Assembly: GCF_034661175.1 (NCBI RefSeq)
Contig: NZ_CP141058.1
Location: forward strand, 930,001 to 994,000
Direction of reading: 5' to 3'
DNA length: 64,000 nt
Source of the DNA: Nocardioides renjunii
GTDB lineage: Bacteria; Actinomycetota; Actinomycetes; Propionibacteriales; Nocardioidaceae
Position 1 is the first letter of the stretch. Every line of letters starts with the position of its first letter. Below are positions 29,143 through 38,841 of this stretch, piece after piece. The notes beneath the pieces were generated by a model. The model searched no databases, was not told where the DNA came from, and worked only from the letters and a program-made list of their open reading frames with translations. Position numbers and translations under genes: made by a program.

Positions 29143-30765
29143 ATGACCGAGCAGAGCCCCGCCCCGAGCCCCGACGACCTCAGCGCCGGCCCCGCGGACC
29201 CCGAGCACGACAGCACCGCCACCTACGGCCTCGACCGCTCGTACGTCGACCGCCTGACGCGGCGCGTGGTCAGCACCACCGGCTCGACCGACGCCGTCTT
29301 CTCGCCGATCGGCGGGACCCCGCTCGCGCACGTGCCCCAGTCGAGCGCCGCCGACGTCACCGAGGCGTTCGCCCGGGCCCGCCGGGCCCAGGCGTCGTGG
29401 GCGGACACCCCGCTCGACGATCGCGCCGCCGCGCTGCTCCGGCTCCACGACCTGGTGCTCGACCGCCAGGAGGAGCTGATCGACCTCGTCGTGTGGGAGT
29501 CGGGCAAGGCCCGCAAGGACGGCTACCTCGAGGTCGCCCACGTCGCGCTGACCGCGCGCTACTACGCCCGCACGGCGCACCAGCACCTCGACACCCGGCG
29601 CGTCGGCGGCATGTTCCCCGTCCTCACGCGCGCGGAGGTCCACCGCGTGCCCAAGGGCGTCGTCGGCATCATCTCCCCCTGGAACTACCCCCTCACCATG
29701 GCGCTCTGCGACGGGCTGCCGGCGCTGCTCGCCGGCAACGCGGTGGTCTCGAAGCCGGACGCGCAGACGATGCTCACCGCGCTCCTCGGCGCGGAGCTGC
29801 TCGAGGAGGCCGGCCTCCCGTCGGGGCTGTGGCAGGTCGTGGCCGGTCCCGGCCCCGAGGTCGGCGGTGCGGTCGTCGCGGCCGCCGACTACGTCTGCTT
29901 CACCGGCTCGACCGCGACCGGGCGGGTCATCGCGAGGCAGTGCGCCGAGCGGCTCGTCGGCTGCTCGCTGGAGCTCGGCGGCAAGAACCCGATGCTCGTG
30001 CTGCGCGACGCCGACGTCCACCGCGCGGCGGAGGGCGCCACCCGGGCGGTCTTCTCCAACGCGGGCCAGCTCTGCGTCTCGATGGAGCGGCTCTTCGTCG
30101 CCGACCAGGTCTACGACCGCTTCGTCGACGCGTTCGTGTCGCGCACGCAGGCGATGACGCTCGGCGCCAGCCAGGACTGGTCGGTCGACATGGGGTCGCT
30201 CATCTCGCAGGCGCAGCTCGACACGGTGACCCGCCACGTCGAGGACGCCGTCGCCAAGGGCGCGCGCGTGCTCACCGGCGGTCGTGCGCGGCCCGACCTC
30301 GGCCCCTTCGTCTTCGAGCCGACCGTCCTCGAGGGGGTGTCGGCCGACATGGAGTGCTTCGGCAAGGAGACCTTCGGGCCGGTCGTCTCGCTCTACCGCT
30401 TCCACGGCGAGGACGAGGCGGTCGATCGCGCCAACGACGGGCTCTACGGCCTCAACGCCTCGGTGTGGACGCGCGACGCCGCCCGCGGCCGGGCGCTCGC
30501 GCGCCGCATCAGGTGCGGCACGGTCAACGTCAACGAGGCCTACGGCGCGACGTTCGGCTCGCTCGGGGCGCCGATGGGCGGCATGCGGGAGTCCGGCCTC
30601 GGCCGGCGCCAGGGCGCGGAGGGCATCCACCGCTACACCGAGGCGCAGTCCGTCGCCACCCAGCGGCTGGTGCCGATCGCGCCGGTGCTGGGGATGTCGG
30701 AGGAGGTCAACGCGAGGGTGATGACGTCCGCGCTGCGGCTGCTCCGCAGGCTGGGCCGCGCCTGA
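29143..30765 (+). CDS. NAD(P)-dependent aldehyde dehydrogenase, succinate-semialdehyde type
   Basis: 540 residues of the ALDH superfamily. IISPWNYPLTMALCDGLPALLAGNAVVSKPD binds the cofactor, ELGGKNPM carries the general base, and C in NAGQLCVSMERLF is the nucleophile. The best family match by eye is the GabD2/SSADH type of actinobacteria, including the N-terminal LTRRVVSTTG. Substrate preference is inferred. A 211-nt gap follows with GC-rich partial inverted repeats around GGGCCC and no evident gene. Confidence 0.88.
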   Translation: MTEQSPAPSPDDLSAGPADPEHDSTATYGLDRSYVDRLTRRVVSTTGSTDAVFSPIGGTPLAHVPQSSAADVTEAFARARRAQASWADTPLDDRAAALLRLHDLVLDRQEELIDLVVWESGKARKDGYLEVAHVALTARYYARTAHQHLDTRRVGGMFPVLTRAEVHRVPKGVVGIISPWNYPLTMALCDGLPALLAGNAVVSKPDAQTMLTALLGAELLEEAGLPSGLWQVVAGPGPEVGGAVVAAADYVCFTGSTATGRVIARQCAERLVGCSLELGGKNPMLVLRDADVHRAAEGATRAVFSNAGQLCVSMERLFVADQVYDRFVDAFVSRTQAMTLGASQDWSVDMGSLISQAQLDTVTRHVEDAVAKGARVLTGGRARPDLGPFVFEPTVLEGVSADMECFGKETFGPVVSLYRFHGEDEAVDRANDGLYGLNASVWTRDAARGRALARRIRCGTVNVNEAYGATFGSLGAPMGGMRESGLGRRQGAEGIHRYTEAQSVATQRLVPIAPVLGMSEEVNARVMTSALRLLRRLGRA

Positions 30766-30964
30766 TCGTCGGCGTCGCCGAATTCCTCGCCCGGGCCGTA
30801 ACCCCCTCCCGCAGGCGTCGTTGGGCGGGTAAGGGGTCCGGCAGTCATGCTCCCTCCCAAGGGTCGGGCCCCTGGTTCTCGGCGCTGCTGCAGCACTGGG
30901 AAGCCAAGTCCCAGGGTCCGGTCACCCTCCCTCCCCGATCGGGCCCTGGGACGAGCCGTCTCGA

Positions 30965-30970
30965 TAGACT
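30965..30970 (+). promoter_or_regulatory. Leaderless-type -10 (TAGACT) of guaA
   Basis: TAGACT ends 6 nt before the guaA GTG. The hexamer is identical to that of guaB. Confidence 0.6.
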
Positions 30971-30976
30971 CCGTCC

Positions 30977-32554
<1,578 letters not shown>

Positions 32555-32561
32555 GCGGGTC

Positions 32562-33185
32562 TCACAGGAGGCCGTGGGCGCGGAACATCCGGTCGTAGAT
32601 CTCCCGCACCACGGGTTCCTTGACGGCGTTGTAGCGCATCCCGAAGCCGAGTGCTCCGTGGTCGGCGTCGGGTGCGTCCACCCGGGCGAGCGCGGCGCGC
32701 TTCGCTGCGGCGTAGCGCTCGCGGTCCTCGGGGTGGTCGGTCAGCCAGTCGCGAAACATCCGGTGCCGGACGATCTCAGGGCAGTCGGGCCCGAAGACGT
32801 GCACGTGGACCCGTGGCTCGCCCAGCAGCTTGAGCAGCCGATGCTGGTGCCAGGACGGCTCGGTGAGCCAGTGGACCAGCCCCAGCGACTCGAGCGGAGG
32901 GACGTACGCGGCCTCGTCGGCGGGGTCCGCCACGGCGACGTCGACGTCGATGATCGGCTTGGCCGGCAGCCCCGGCACCGACGTGGAGCCGATGTGCTGG
33001 ATGGCGAGCAGCCGCTCGCCGAGCACCGTCGTGATCTGCTGCTCGATCTCGGCGTAGCGCTCGGGCCAGGTCGGGTCGGGCTCCTCGATCCGCACGACGT
33101 ACGCCGTCGGGTGCGCCCCCACGTGGACGACCTCGCCCTCGTCGTGGTGGCGGGTGATCTGCTCCGGCGTCGGCACGTGCCCCAT
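32562..33185 (-). CDS. GrpB family protein (UPF0157 nucleotidyltransferase-like)
   Basis: 207 residues. RIEEPDPTWPERYAEIEQQI, IQHIGSTSVPGLPAKPIIDVDVAV and HVHVFGPDCPEIVRHRMFRDWL are the GrpB/UPF0157 signatures; GST..P and DVDV resemble the nucleotidyltransferase active site. The biochemical function of the family is poorly defined. I choose ATG 33185, where the family similarity begins shortly after, rather than the start at 33236. Confidence 0.85.
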   Translation of the reverse strand: MGHVPTPEQITRHHDEGEVVHVGAHPTAYVVRIEEPDPTWPERYAEIEQQITTVLGERLLAIQHIGSTSVPGLPAKPIIDVDVAVADPADEAAYVPPLESLGLVHWLTEPSWHQHRLLKLLGEPRVHVHVFGPDCPEIVRHRMFRDWLTDHPEDRERYAAAKRAALARVDAPDADHGALGFGMRYNAVKEPVVREIYDRMFRAHGLL

Positions 33186-33253
33186 CAGACCACGATCCGG
33201 GGTGACGGAGACCGACACACGGAGGGGTGGTCGCACGGAGCACCGCCCGGGTC

Positions 33254-33281
33254 TAGGTTGCTGGGTGGCCCAACCTGATCC
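33254..33281 (+). promoter_or_regulatory. Promoter -10 and leader inverted repeat of the SSS gene
   Basis: TAGGTT (33254-33259) is a -10 candidate. AGGTTG and CAACCT flank 10 nt, so a small hairpin or operator lies just before the GGGAGGT ribosome site. Unlike many neighbours this gene has a leader. Confidence 0.45.
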
Positions 33282-33295
33282 CGGGAGGTAACTCC

Positions 33296-35008
33296 GTGTC
33301 CGACACCCTGATCGACGCGAACTGGCTGGACTACCTGCTGGTCGCGATCTACTTCGCCTTCGTCCTGGGCATCGGGGTGATGGCGCGCCGCTCAGTCTCC
33401 GACTCGATCGACTTCTTCCTCTCGGGCCGCTCGCTGCCCGCCTGGGTCACCGGTCTCGCGTTCATCTCGGCCAACCTCGGTGCGGTCGAGATCATGGGCA
33501 TGTCGGCGAACGGCGCCGAGCTGGGCCTGCCGACGTTCCACTACTTCTGGGTCGGCGCGGTCCCCGCGATGCTGTTCCTCGGTGTCGTGATGATGCCGTT
33601 CTACTACGGCTCCAAGGTGCGCTCCGTGCCGGAGTTCATGTTCCGCCGCTTCGGCACCGGGGCCCACCTGGTCAACGCGATCAGCTTCGCCGTGGCCCAG
33701 CTGCTCATCGCCGGCGTCAACCTCGCGCTGCTGGCCGGGATCGTCCGCGCCCTGCTGGGCTGGCCGATCTGGGTCTCGCTCATCGTGGCGGGCGCCGTCG
33801 TGCTGTCCTACATCACGCTGGGCGGCCTGAGCGCGGCGATCTACAACGAGGTCCTGCAGTTCTTCGTGATCGTCGCCTCCCTGCTCCCGCTGACCCTGAT
33901 CGGCCTGCACCGGGTCGGCGGCTGGGACGGCATGACCGAGAAGATCACCGCGGCCGCCGACGGCGCGTCGTCCGCGTCGGACGCGCCACCGGCGTCGCAA
34001 CAGCTCAATGCCTGGCCGGGGGAGGCGCTCTCCGGCTTCGACTCGCCACTCCTGTCCGTCATCGGGATCGTCTTCGGCCTCGGGTTCGTGCTGTCCTTCG
34101 GCTACTGGACGACCAACTTCGTCGAGGTGCAGCGCGCGATGGCGTCGGACTCCATCTCCGCCGCCCGGAAGACCCCGATCATCGGCGCCTTCCCCAAGAT
34201 GTTCGTGCCGTTCATCGTGATCGTGCCCGGCATGGTCTCCGCCGTCCTCGTCGCGGAGATGATCGAGCTCAAGAACGGCGGCAGCCCCGAGGGCGGCGCG
34301 TCCGGGGAGGGCGTCGCCTACAACGACGCGCTGCTGCTCCTGATGCGCGACGTCCTGCCCAACGGGCTCCTGGGGCTGGCGATCGCCGGACTGCTGGCGG
34401 CCTTCATGGCGGGCATGGCGGCCAACATCTCCGCCTTCAACACGGTCTTCTCCTACGACCTGTGGCAGCGCTACATCCGCAAGAACCACTCCGACGACTA
34501 CTACCTGCGGATCGGCCGGCTGGCCACCGTCGGCGCGACGGTCATCGCGATCTTCACCGCCCAGATCGCGCTCGGCTACGACAACGTCATGAACTACCTC
34601 CAGACGCTGTTCGGCTTCTTCAACGCGCCGCTGTTCGCGACGTTCATCCTCGGCATGTTCTGGAAGCGGATGACGCCCACGGCCGGCTGGGTGGGGCTGG
34701 TCGCCGGCACCCTGTCGGCGATCGCGGTCGACCGGACGGCGGCGGCCGGTGTCTTCGAGCTGTCCGGCCAAGGCGTGGCGTTCCTCGCCGCGTCGGTGGC
34801 CTTCGTGGTCGACATCGTGCTCAGCGTCGTGGTGTCGCTGGTGACCAAGCCCAAGCCGGCCAGCGAGCTGCGCGGCCTGGTCTACTCCGAGACCCCGCGC
34901 GAGGACCTCGTCGACCCGGCCGAGGCCGCCCGACCGTGGTACCAGCGCACGCTCCCGCTCGCCGGCATCGCGCTCGCGATGGTCATCGCCCTCAACTTCG
35001 CCTTCTGA
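33296..35008 (+). CDS. Sodium:solute symporter family (SSS) transporter
   Basis: 570 residues with about 13 hydrophobic helices. DYLLVAIYFAFVLGIGVMARRSVSDSIDFFLSGRSLPAWVTGLAFISANLGAVEIMG is the SSSF N-terminal signature and FGYWTTNFVEVQRAMASDS is typical of the sugar/solute branch. Na+-coupled import of a sugar-like or organic solute is inferred; adjacency to the xylose locus is suggestive only. GTG start behind GGGAGGT. The small membrane gene 13 nt downstream is its likely partner. Confidence 0.9.
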   Translation: MSDTLIDANWLDYLLVAIYFAFVLGIGVMARRSVSDSIDFFLSGRSLPAWVTGLAFISANLGAVEIMGMSANGAELGLPTFHYFWVGAVPAMLFLGVVMMPFYYGSKVRSVPEFMFRRFGTGAHLVNAISFAVAQLLIAGVNLALLAGIVRALLGWPIWVSLIVAGAVVLSYITLGGLSAAIYNEVLQFFVIVASLLPLTLIGLHRVGGWDGMTEKITAAADGASSASDAPPASQQLNAWPGEALSGFDSPLLSVIGIVFGLGFVLSFGYWTTNFVEVQRAMASDSISAARKTPIIGAFPKMFVPFIVIVPGMVSAVLVAEMIELKNGGSPEGGASGEGVAYNDALLLLMRDVLPNGLLGLAIAGLLAAFMAGMAANISAFNTVFSYDLWQRYIRKNHSDDYYLRIGRLATVGATVIAIFTAQIALGYDNVMNYLQTLFGFFNAPLFATFILGMFWKRMTPTAGWVGLVAGTLSAIAVDRTAAAGVFELSGQGVAFLAASVAFVVDIVLSVVVSLVTKPKPASELRGLVYSETPREDLVDPAEAARPWYQRTLPLAGIALAMVIALNFAF

Positions 35009-35021
35009 GAGAGGTCCCACC

Positions 35022-35342
35022 ATGTCCCACGCGACCGACTCCGACGAGTCGACCGGCACGCCGCACAAGGCCGGCCTCTTCGACATCCGCAACATCATCG
35101 GTGCCCTGCTGGGCATCTACGGCGTGATCCTGGCGCTCGCGGGACTCCTCGGCGAGCACGAGCCCGAGAAGACGGGCGGCGTCAACGCCAACCTGTGGAC
35201 GGGGCTGGCCCTGCTGGCCGTCGGTGCCGGCTTTCTGCTGTGGGCGAAGGTGCGTCCCATCGTCGTGCCCGCCGACGTGCACGCTCCCGACGACGACCCC
35301 ACCCGACCGGCTCCGCAGCGCAAGCGCCCGCCGGCACACTGA
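35022..35342 (+). CDS. Small two-helix membrane protein downstream of the symporter
   Basis: 106 residues with two transmembrane helices (IIGALLGIYGVILALAGLLG and LWTGLALLAVGAGFLLWAKV), a short periplasmic loop and a basic Pro-rich C-terminus. FDIRNIIGALLGIYG is typical of a small protein often found after SSS transporters in actinobacteria. Function unknown; a subunit or stability factor is plausible. GAGAGG precedes the ATG. Confidence 0.8.
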   Translation: MSHATDSDESTGTPHKAGLFDIRNIIGALLGIYGVILALAGLLGEHEPEKTGGVNANLWTGLALLAVGAGFLLWAKVRPIVVPADVHAPDDDPTRPAPQRKRPPAH

Positions 35343-35423
35343 CGCCGGCACCGCGGCCCACCCCTCGGATCCAGGTGGTCTGAACCGGTCGGTAACGAAC
35401 CGGCAACGGCTGGGGGAACCGCC

Positions 35424-35452
35424 TTTACGTGACGGTCCTCACTCCATATGTT
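35424..35452 (+). promoter_or_regulatory. Promoter of the sugar ABC operon
   Basis: TTTACG (35424-35429) and TATGTT (35447-35452) with a 17-nt spacer make a sigma-70-type promoter. The -10 lies inside the palindrome at 35445-35469, giving a simple repression geometry. Confidence 0.55.
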
Positions 35453-35469
35453 GTCCCGGACAACATATG
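35445..35469. promoter_or_regulatory. Perfect 25-bp palindromic operator
   Basis: Left arm CATATGTTGTCC, one central base, and the exact reverse complement of the arm. It lies 58 bp upstream of the binding-protein gene. The local ROK regulator (38842-40071) is the obvious candidate to bind it. Confidence 0.85.
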
Positions 35470-35527
35470 TGCGGCGGCTGCAGAGGGTGCGCGCCGACGC
35501 GCTGGAGATCGCTAGGAGGCGGTTCGT

Positions 35528-36628
35528 GTGAAGCGGAAGCACAATTTGGTCGTCGTACCCCTGATCGGTGCCGCTATGGCCCTCACTGCCTGTGGCAGTG
35601 ACGACGGTGGCAGCTCGGGCGAGGACACCGGCAGCAGCGGCGAGAGCCAGGCCGCGGAGGGCAAGATCGGCGTCATCCTCCCCGACACCGAGTCCTCGGT
35701 GCGCTGGGAGAGCGCGGACCGCCCGGCGCTCGAGAGCGCCTTCGAGGAGGCCGGCGTCGAGTACGACATCCAGAACGCCGAGGGCGACGCCGAGCGGATG
35801 ACCCAGATCGCCGACACCATGATCGGTGACGGCGTGACCGTCCTCGCGATCGTCAACCTCGACTCCGAGTCGGGCGCGGCCATCCAGGAGAAGGCCAAGT
35901 CCCAGGGCGTCGCGACGATCGACTACGACCGGCTCACCCTCGGTGGCTCGGCGGAGTACTACGTGTCCTTCGACAACACCGTCGTGGGCGAGCTGCAGGG
36001 CCAGGGCCTCGCGGACTGCCTCGGCGACAAGGACGCCAACATCGTCTACCTCAACGGCTCTCCCACCGACAACAACGCGACGCTGTTCGCCGAGGGCGCC
36101 CACAGCGTGCTCGACGAGATGAGCAACTACACCGTCGTCGGTGAGCAGGCCGTCCCGGACTGGGACAACGAGGAGGCCGCCACGATCTTCCAGCAGCTCT
36201 ACACCGCTGCCGACGGCAAGGTCGACGGCGTGCTCGCCGCGAACGACGGCCTGGGTGGCGCTGCGATCAGCATCCTCGAGGCCAACGGCCAGGACGGCAA
36301 GGTCCCGGTCACCGGCCAGGACGCCACCGTCGAGGGCCTGCAGAACGTCCTCGCCGGCACGCAGTGCATGACGGTCTACAAGTCCGCCACGCAGGAGGCC
36401 GGCGCGCTCGCCGACGTCGCCATCGCGCTCGCCACGGGCGGGGAGGCCGAGACCACCGGCACGACGGTCGACTCCTCGGACGACAGCGAGGTGCCCTCGA
36501 TCCTGCTCGAGCCGCAGTCCATCACCAAGGACAACGTGGGCGACGTGATCGAGGACGGTGGCCAGAAGGCCGCGGACGTCTGCACCGCGGACTTCGCCGA
36601 CCTGTGCGCCGAGGCCGGGATCTCCTGA
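35528..36628 (+). CDS. xylF: Xylose-type ABC transporter substrate-binding lipoprotein
   Basis: 366 residues. Lipoprotein signal (MKRKHNLVVVPLIGAAMALTAC), acidic Gly/Ser linker, then a periplasmic-binding-protein I fold: KIGVILPDTESSVRWESADRPALESAFEEAG, IVYLNGSPTDNNATLFAEGA, GVLAANDGLGGAAISILEANG. This is the D-xylose/ribose type family. Xylose is favoured by the xylA and xylB genes nearby. GTG start behind AGGAGG. A 20-bp hairpin after the stop separates it from the ATPase gene, and a shortened relative sits at 43967-44662. Confidence 0.9.
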   Translation: MKRKHNLVVVPLIGAAMALTACGSDDGGSSGEDTGSSGESQAAEGKIGVILPDTESSVRWESADRPALESAFEEAGVEYDIQNAEGDAERMTQIADTMIGDGVTVLAIVNLDSESGAAIQEKAKSQGVATIDYDRLTLGGSAEYYVSFDNTVVGELQGQGLADCLGDKDANIVYLNGSPTDNNATLFAEGAHSVLDEMSNYTVVGEQAVPDWDNEEAATIFQQLYTAADGKVDGVLAANDGLGGAAISILEANGQDGKVPVTGQDATVEGLQNVLAGTQCMTVYKSATQEAGALADVAIALATGGEAETTGTTVDSSDDSEVPSILLEPQSITKDNVGDVIEDGGQKAADVCTADFADLCAEAGIS

Positions 36629-36641
36629 TCCCCTGAACCGC

Positions 36642-36685
36642 ACGGAGTGACGCCCGGGCCACACCTGGCCCGGGCGTCACTCCGT
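36642..36685 (+). terminator. 20-bp perfect hairpin between binding protein and ATPase genes
   Basis: Stem of 20 bp with no mismatch and a 4-nt CACC loop, 14 nt after the stop codon; no T-run. Likely a partial terminator or 3' mRNA stabiliser that keeps the binding protein more abundant than the membrane parts. Confidence 0.8.
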
Positions 36686-36724
36686 TGGCTCGCACAACAA
36701 ATTCTGCTGATCGGAGTGAGGAAC

Positions 36725-37501
36725 ATGGTCCAACCGCTGCTCGAGCTGCGCGGGGTCAACAAGAGCTTCGGCGTGGTGCACGTGCTGCATGACGTCGACT
36801 TCGCCGTCTACCCGGGGCAGGTCACCGCCCTGGTCGGCGACAACGGCGCCGGCAAGTCCACGCTCGTGAAGATCATCGCCGGCATCTACGGCCGCGACAG
36901 CGGCGACTTCCACTTCGACGGCCAGAAGGTCGACGTCCACGGTCCCCGTGACGTCGCCGCCCTCGGCGTCGAGGTCGTCTACCAGGACCTCGCGCTGTGC
37001 GACAACCTCGACATCGTCGAGAACATGTTCCTCGGCCGCGAGGAGACCACCCGCCTCGGCCTCGACGAGATCACGATGGAGTCGCGCGCGCGCGAGACCC
37101 TGGCGTCGCTCTCGGTGCGCACCGTGAAGTCGGTGCGCCAGAGCGTCGCCAGCCTCTCCGGCGGCCAGCGCCAGACCGTGGCCATCGCCAAGGCCGTGCT
37201 GTGGAACTCCAAGGTCGTCCTGCTCGACGAGCCCACCGCGGCGCTCGGTGTCGCGCAGACGCGCCAGGTGCTCGACCTCGTGCGCCGCCTCGCCGACCGC
37301 GGGCTCGGCGTGGTGCTGATCTCGCACAACATGGGCGACGTCTTCGAGGTCGCCGACCGGATCACCGCGCTCTACCTCGGCCGCGTGGCGGCCGACGTCC
37401 CCACCAAGGACGTCACGCACAGCCAGGTCGTCGAGCTCATCACCGCCGGACGATCCGGCAACCTCGGCATCGCCGAGAACCCCGCGACCGCGACCGTCTG
37501 A
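36725..37501 (+). CDS. xylG: Sugar ABC transporter ATP-binding protein, single domain
   Basis: 258 residues. Walker A GDNGAGKST (38-46), signature LSGGQ (144-148), Walker B VVLLDEP (D168), switch His in LISHNMGDVF. It has a single ATPase domain, whereas classical XylG/RbsA have two, so a homodimer is expected; one-domain forms of this family are common in actinobacteria. LGVAQTRQVLDLVRRL is typical of the sugar family. GGAGTGAGGA precedes ATG 36725. Permease follows 20 nt later. Confidence 0.9.
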   Translation: MVQPLLELRGVNKSFGVVHVLHDVDFAVYPGQVTALVGDNGAGKSTLVKIIAGIYGRDSGDFHFDGQKVDVHGPRDVAALGVEVVYQDLALCDNLDIVENMFLGREETTRLGLDEITMESRARETLASLSVRTVKSVRQSVASLSGGQRQTVAIAKAVLWNSKVVLLDEPTAALGVAQTRQVLDLVRRLADRGLGVVLISHNMGDVFEVADRITALYLGRVAADVPTKDVTHSQVVELITAGRSGNLGIAENPATATV

Positions 37502-37521
37502 GAAGGACCGGAGACCTCACC

Positions 37522-38832
37522 ATGACCGACGCCTCACCCGACGTCTCCTCGGACGTCTCGACGCACCCCACCTCGAGTGGTGCCTCGGCCGCCGACGGCG
37601 GCTTCGACAACGACAACGTCCAGGCCACCTCGATCGCCGACTCGGCCCGCGACTACGTCAACCGCCTGCGCGGCGGCGACATGGGATCCCTGCCCGCCAT
37701 CCTCGGCCTGGTCTTCCTCGTCATCGTCTTCGCCTCGCTCAACGACCGCTTCCTGACGACCTACAACATGGCGAACCTCGTCGTGCAGGCCAGCTCGATC
37801 ATCGTCCTGGCCATGGGCCTGGTGTTCGTGCTGCTCCTCGGCGAGATCGACCTGTCGGCCGGCGTCGCCGGCGGCGCCTCGGCGACGATCATCGCGCTGA
37901 TGCTCATCGACTACGACTGGACCTGGTGGCTGGCCACGCTCGCCGGGCTCGCCACGGGAGCCGTCATCGGCCTCGCGATCGGCGCCCTGGTCTCGTTCCT
38001 CGGGATCCCGTCCTTCGTCGTGACGCTCGCCTTCTTCCTCGCCCTGCAGGCGGTCCCGCTCCGGCTCATCGGCTCCGGCGGCTCGCTGCGCTTCAACGAC
38101 GAGGTCCTGCGCGGGCTCTCGATCAAGAACGTCCCGGTCACCGCCGGCTGGATCGCGGCGGTGCTTATCGTGGCCGTCTTCGCCGGGCTGTCGCTGTGGC
38201 GCTACCGCTCGCTGTCGTCCCGGGGCCTGGTCCACCAGCCGCTCGGGCTCGTGGTCCTCAAGATCGCCGTGCTGGCCGTGATCGTGCTCGGGCTCACCGC
38301 CCTGCTGAGCGCCAACCGCGCGCCCAACCCCAACCTGTTCGACATCAGCGGTGTCCCGTGGGTGGCGCCGGTCGTCATCGCGCTGCTGCTGTTCTGGACG
38401 TTCGTCCTCACCAAGACCCGCTTCGGGCGCCACCTCTACGCCGTCGGCGGCAACGCCGAGGCCGCCCGCCGTGCCGGCATCAACGTGCGCCGGATGCGGA
38501 TCTCCGCCTTCGTGATCTGCTCCTCGATGGCCGCCATCAGCGGGCTGCTGTCGGCGTCCTACACCGGCAAGGTCTCGCCGGGGTCCGGTGGCGGCAACGT
38601 GCTGCTCTACGCCGTCGCGGCCGCCGTCATCGGCGGCACCAGCCTCTTCGGTGGGCGCGGTCGCGCGATCGACGCGGTCATCGGCGGCCTGGTCATCGCC
38701 ACGATCCCCAACGGCCTCGGCCTGCTCAACCAGGCGGCCTACATCAACTTCGTGGTCACCGGTGGCGTCCTGCTGCTCGCGGCGAGCGTCGACGCGATCT
38801 CGCGGCGGCGCCGGTCCTCGGCCGGCGTGTAG
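37522..38832 (+). CDS. xylH: Sugar ABC transporter permease
   Basis: 436 residues with about ten transmembrane helices after an acidic ~55-residue cytoplasmic start. LLLGEIDLSAGVAGGASATI is the BPD_transp_2 signature of ribose/xylose permeases, and GRHLYAVGGNAEAARRAGINVRRMR is the ATPase-contact loop. GGAG precedes the ATG. ROK gene begins 9 nt after the stop, so transport and regulation share one transcript. Confidence 0.92.
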   Translation: MTDASPDVSSDVSTHPTSSGASAADGGFDNDNVQATSIADSARDYVNRLRGGDMGSLPAILGLVFLVIVFASLNDRFLTTYNMANLVVQASSIIVLAMGLVFVLLLGEIDLSAGVAGGASATIIALMLIDYDWTWWLATLAGLATGAVIGLAIGALVSFLGIPSFVVTLAFFLALQAVPLRLIGSGGSLRFNDEVLRGLSIKNVPVTAGWIAAVLIVAVFAGLSLWRYRSLSSRGLVHQPLGLVVLKIAVLAVIVLGLTALLSANRAPNPNLFDISGVPWVAPVVIALLLFWTFVLTKTRFGRHLYAVGGNAEAARRAGINVRRMRISAFVICSSMAAISGLLSASYTGKVSPGSGGGNVLLYAVAAAVIGGTSLFGGRGRAIDAVIGGLVIATIPNGLGLLNQAAYINFVVTGGVLLLAASVDAISRRRRSSAGV

Positions 38833-38841
38833 GTCGAGCAC

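Noticed and set aside
30766-30964. Possible purine riboswitch before guaA
   Set aside because: guaA has a -10-like hexamer 6 nt before its start, leaving no leader, and I see no conserved purine-aptamer core. Only loose GGGCCC inverted repeats are present.
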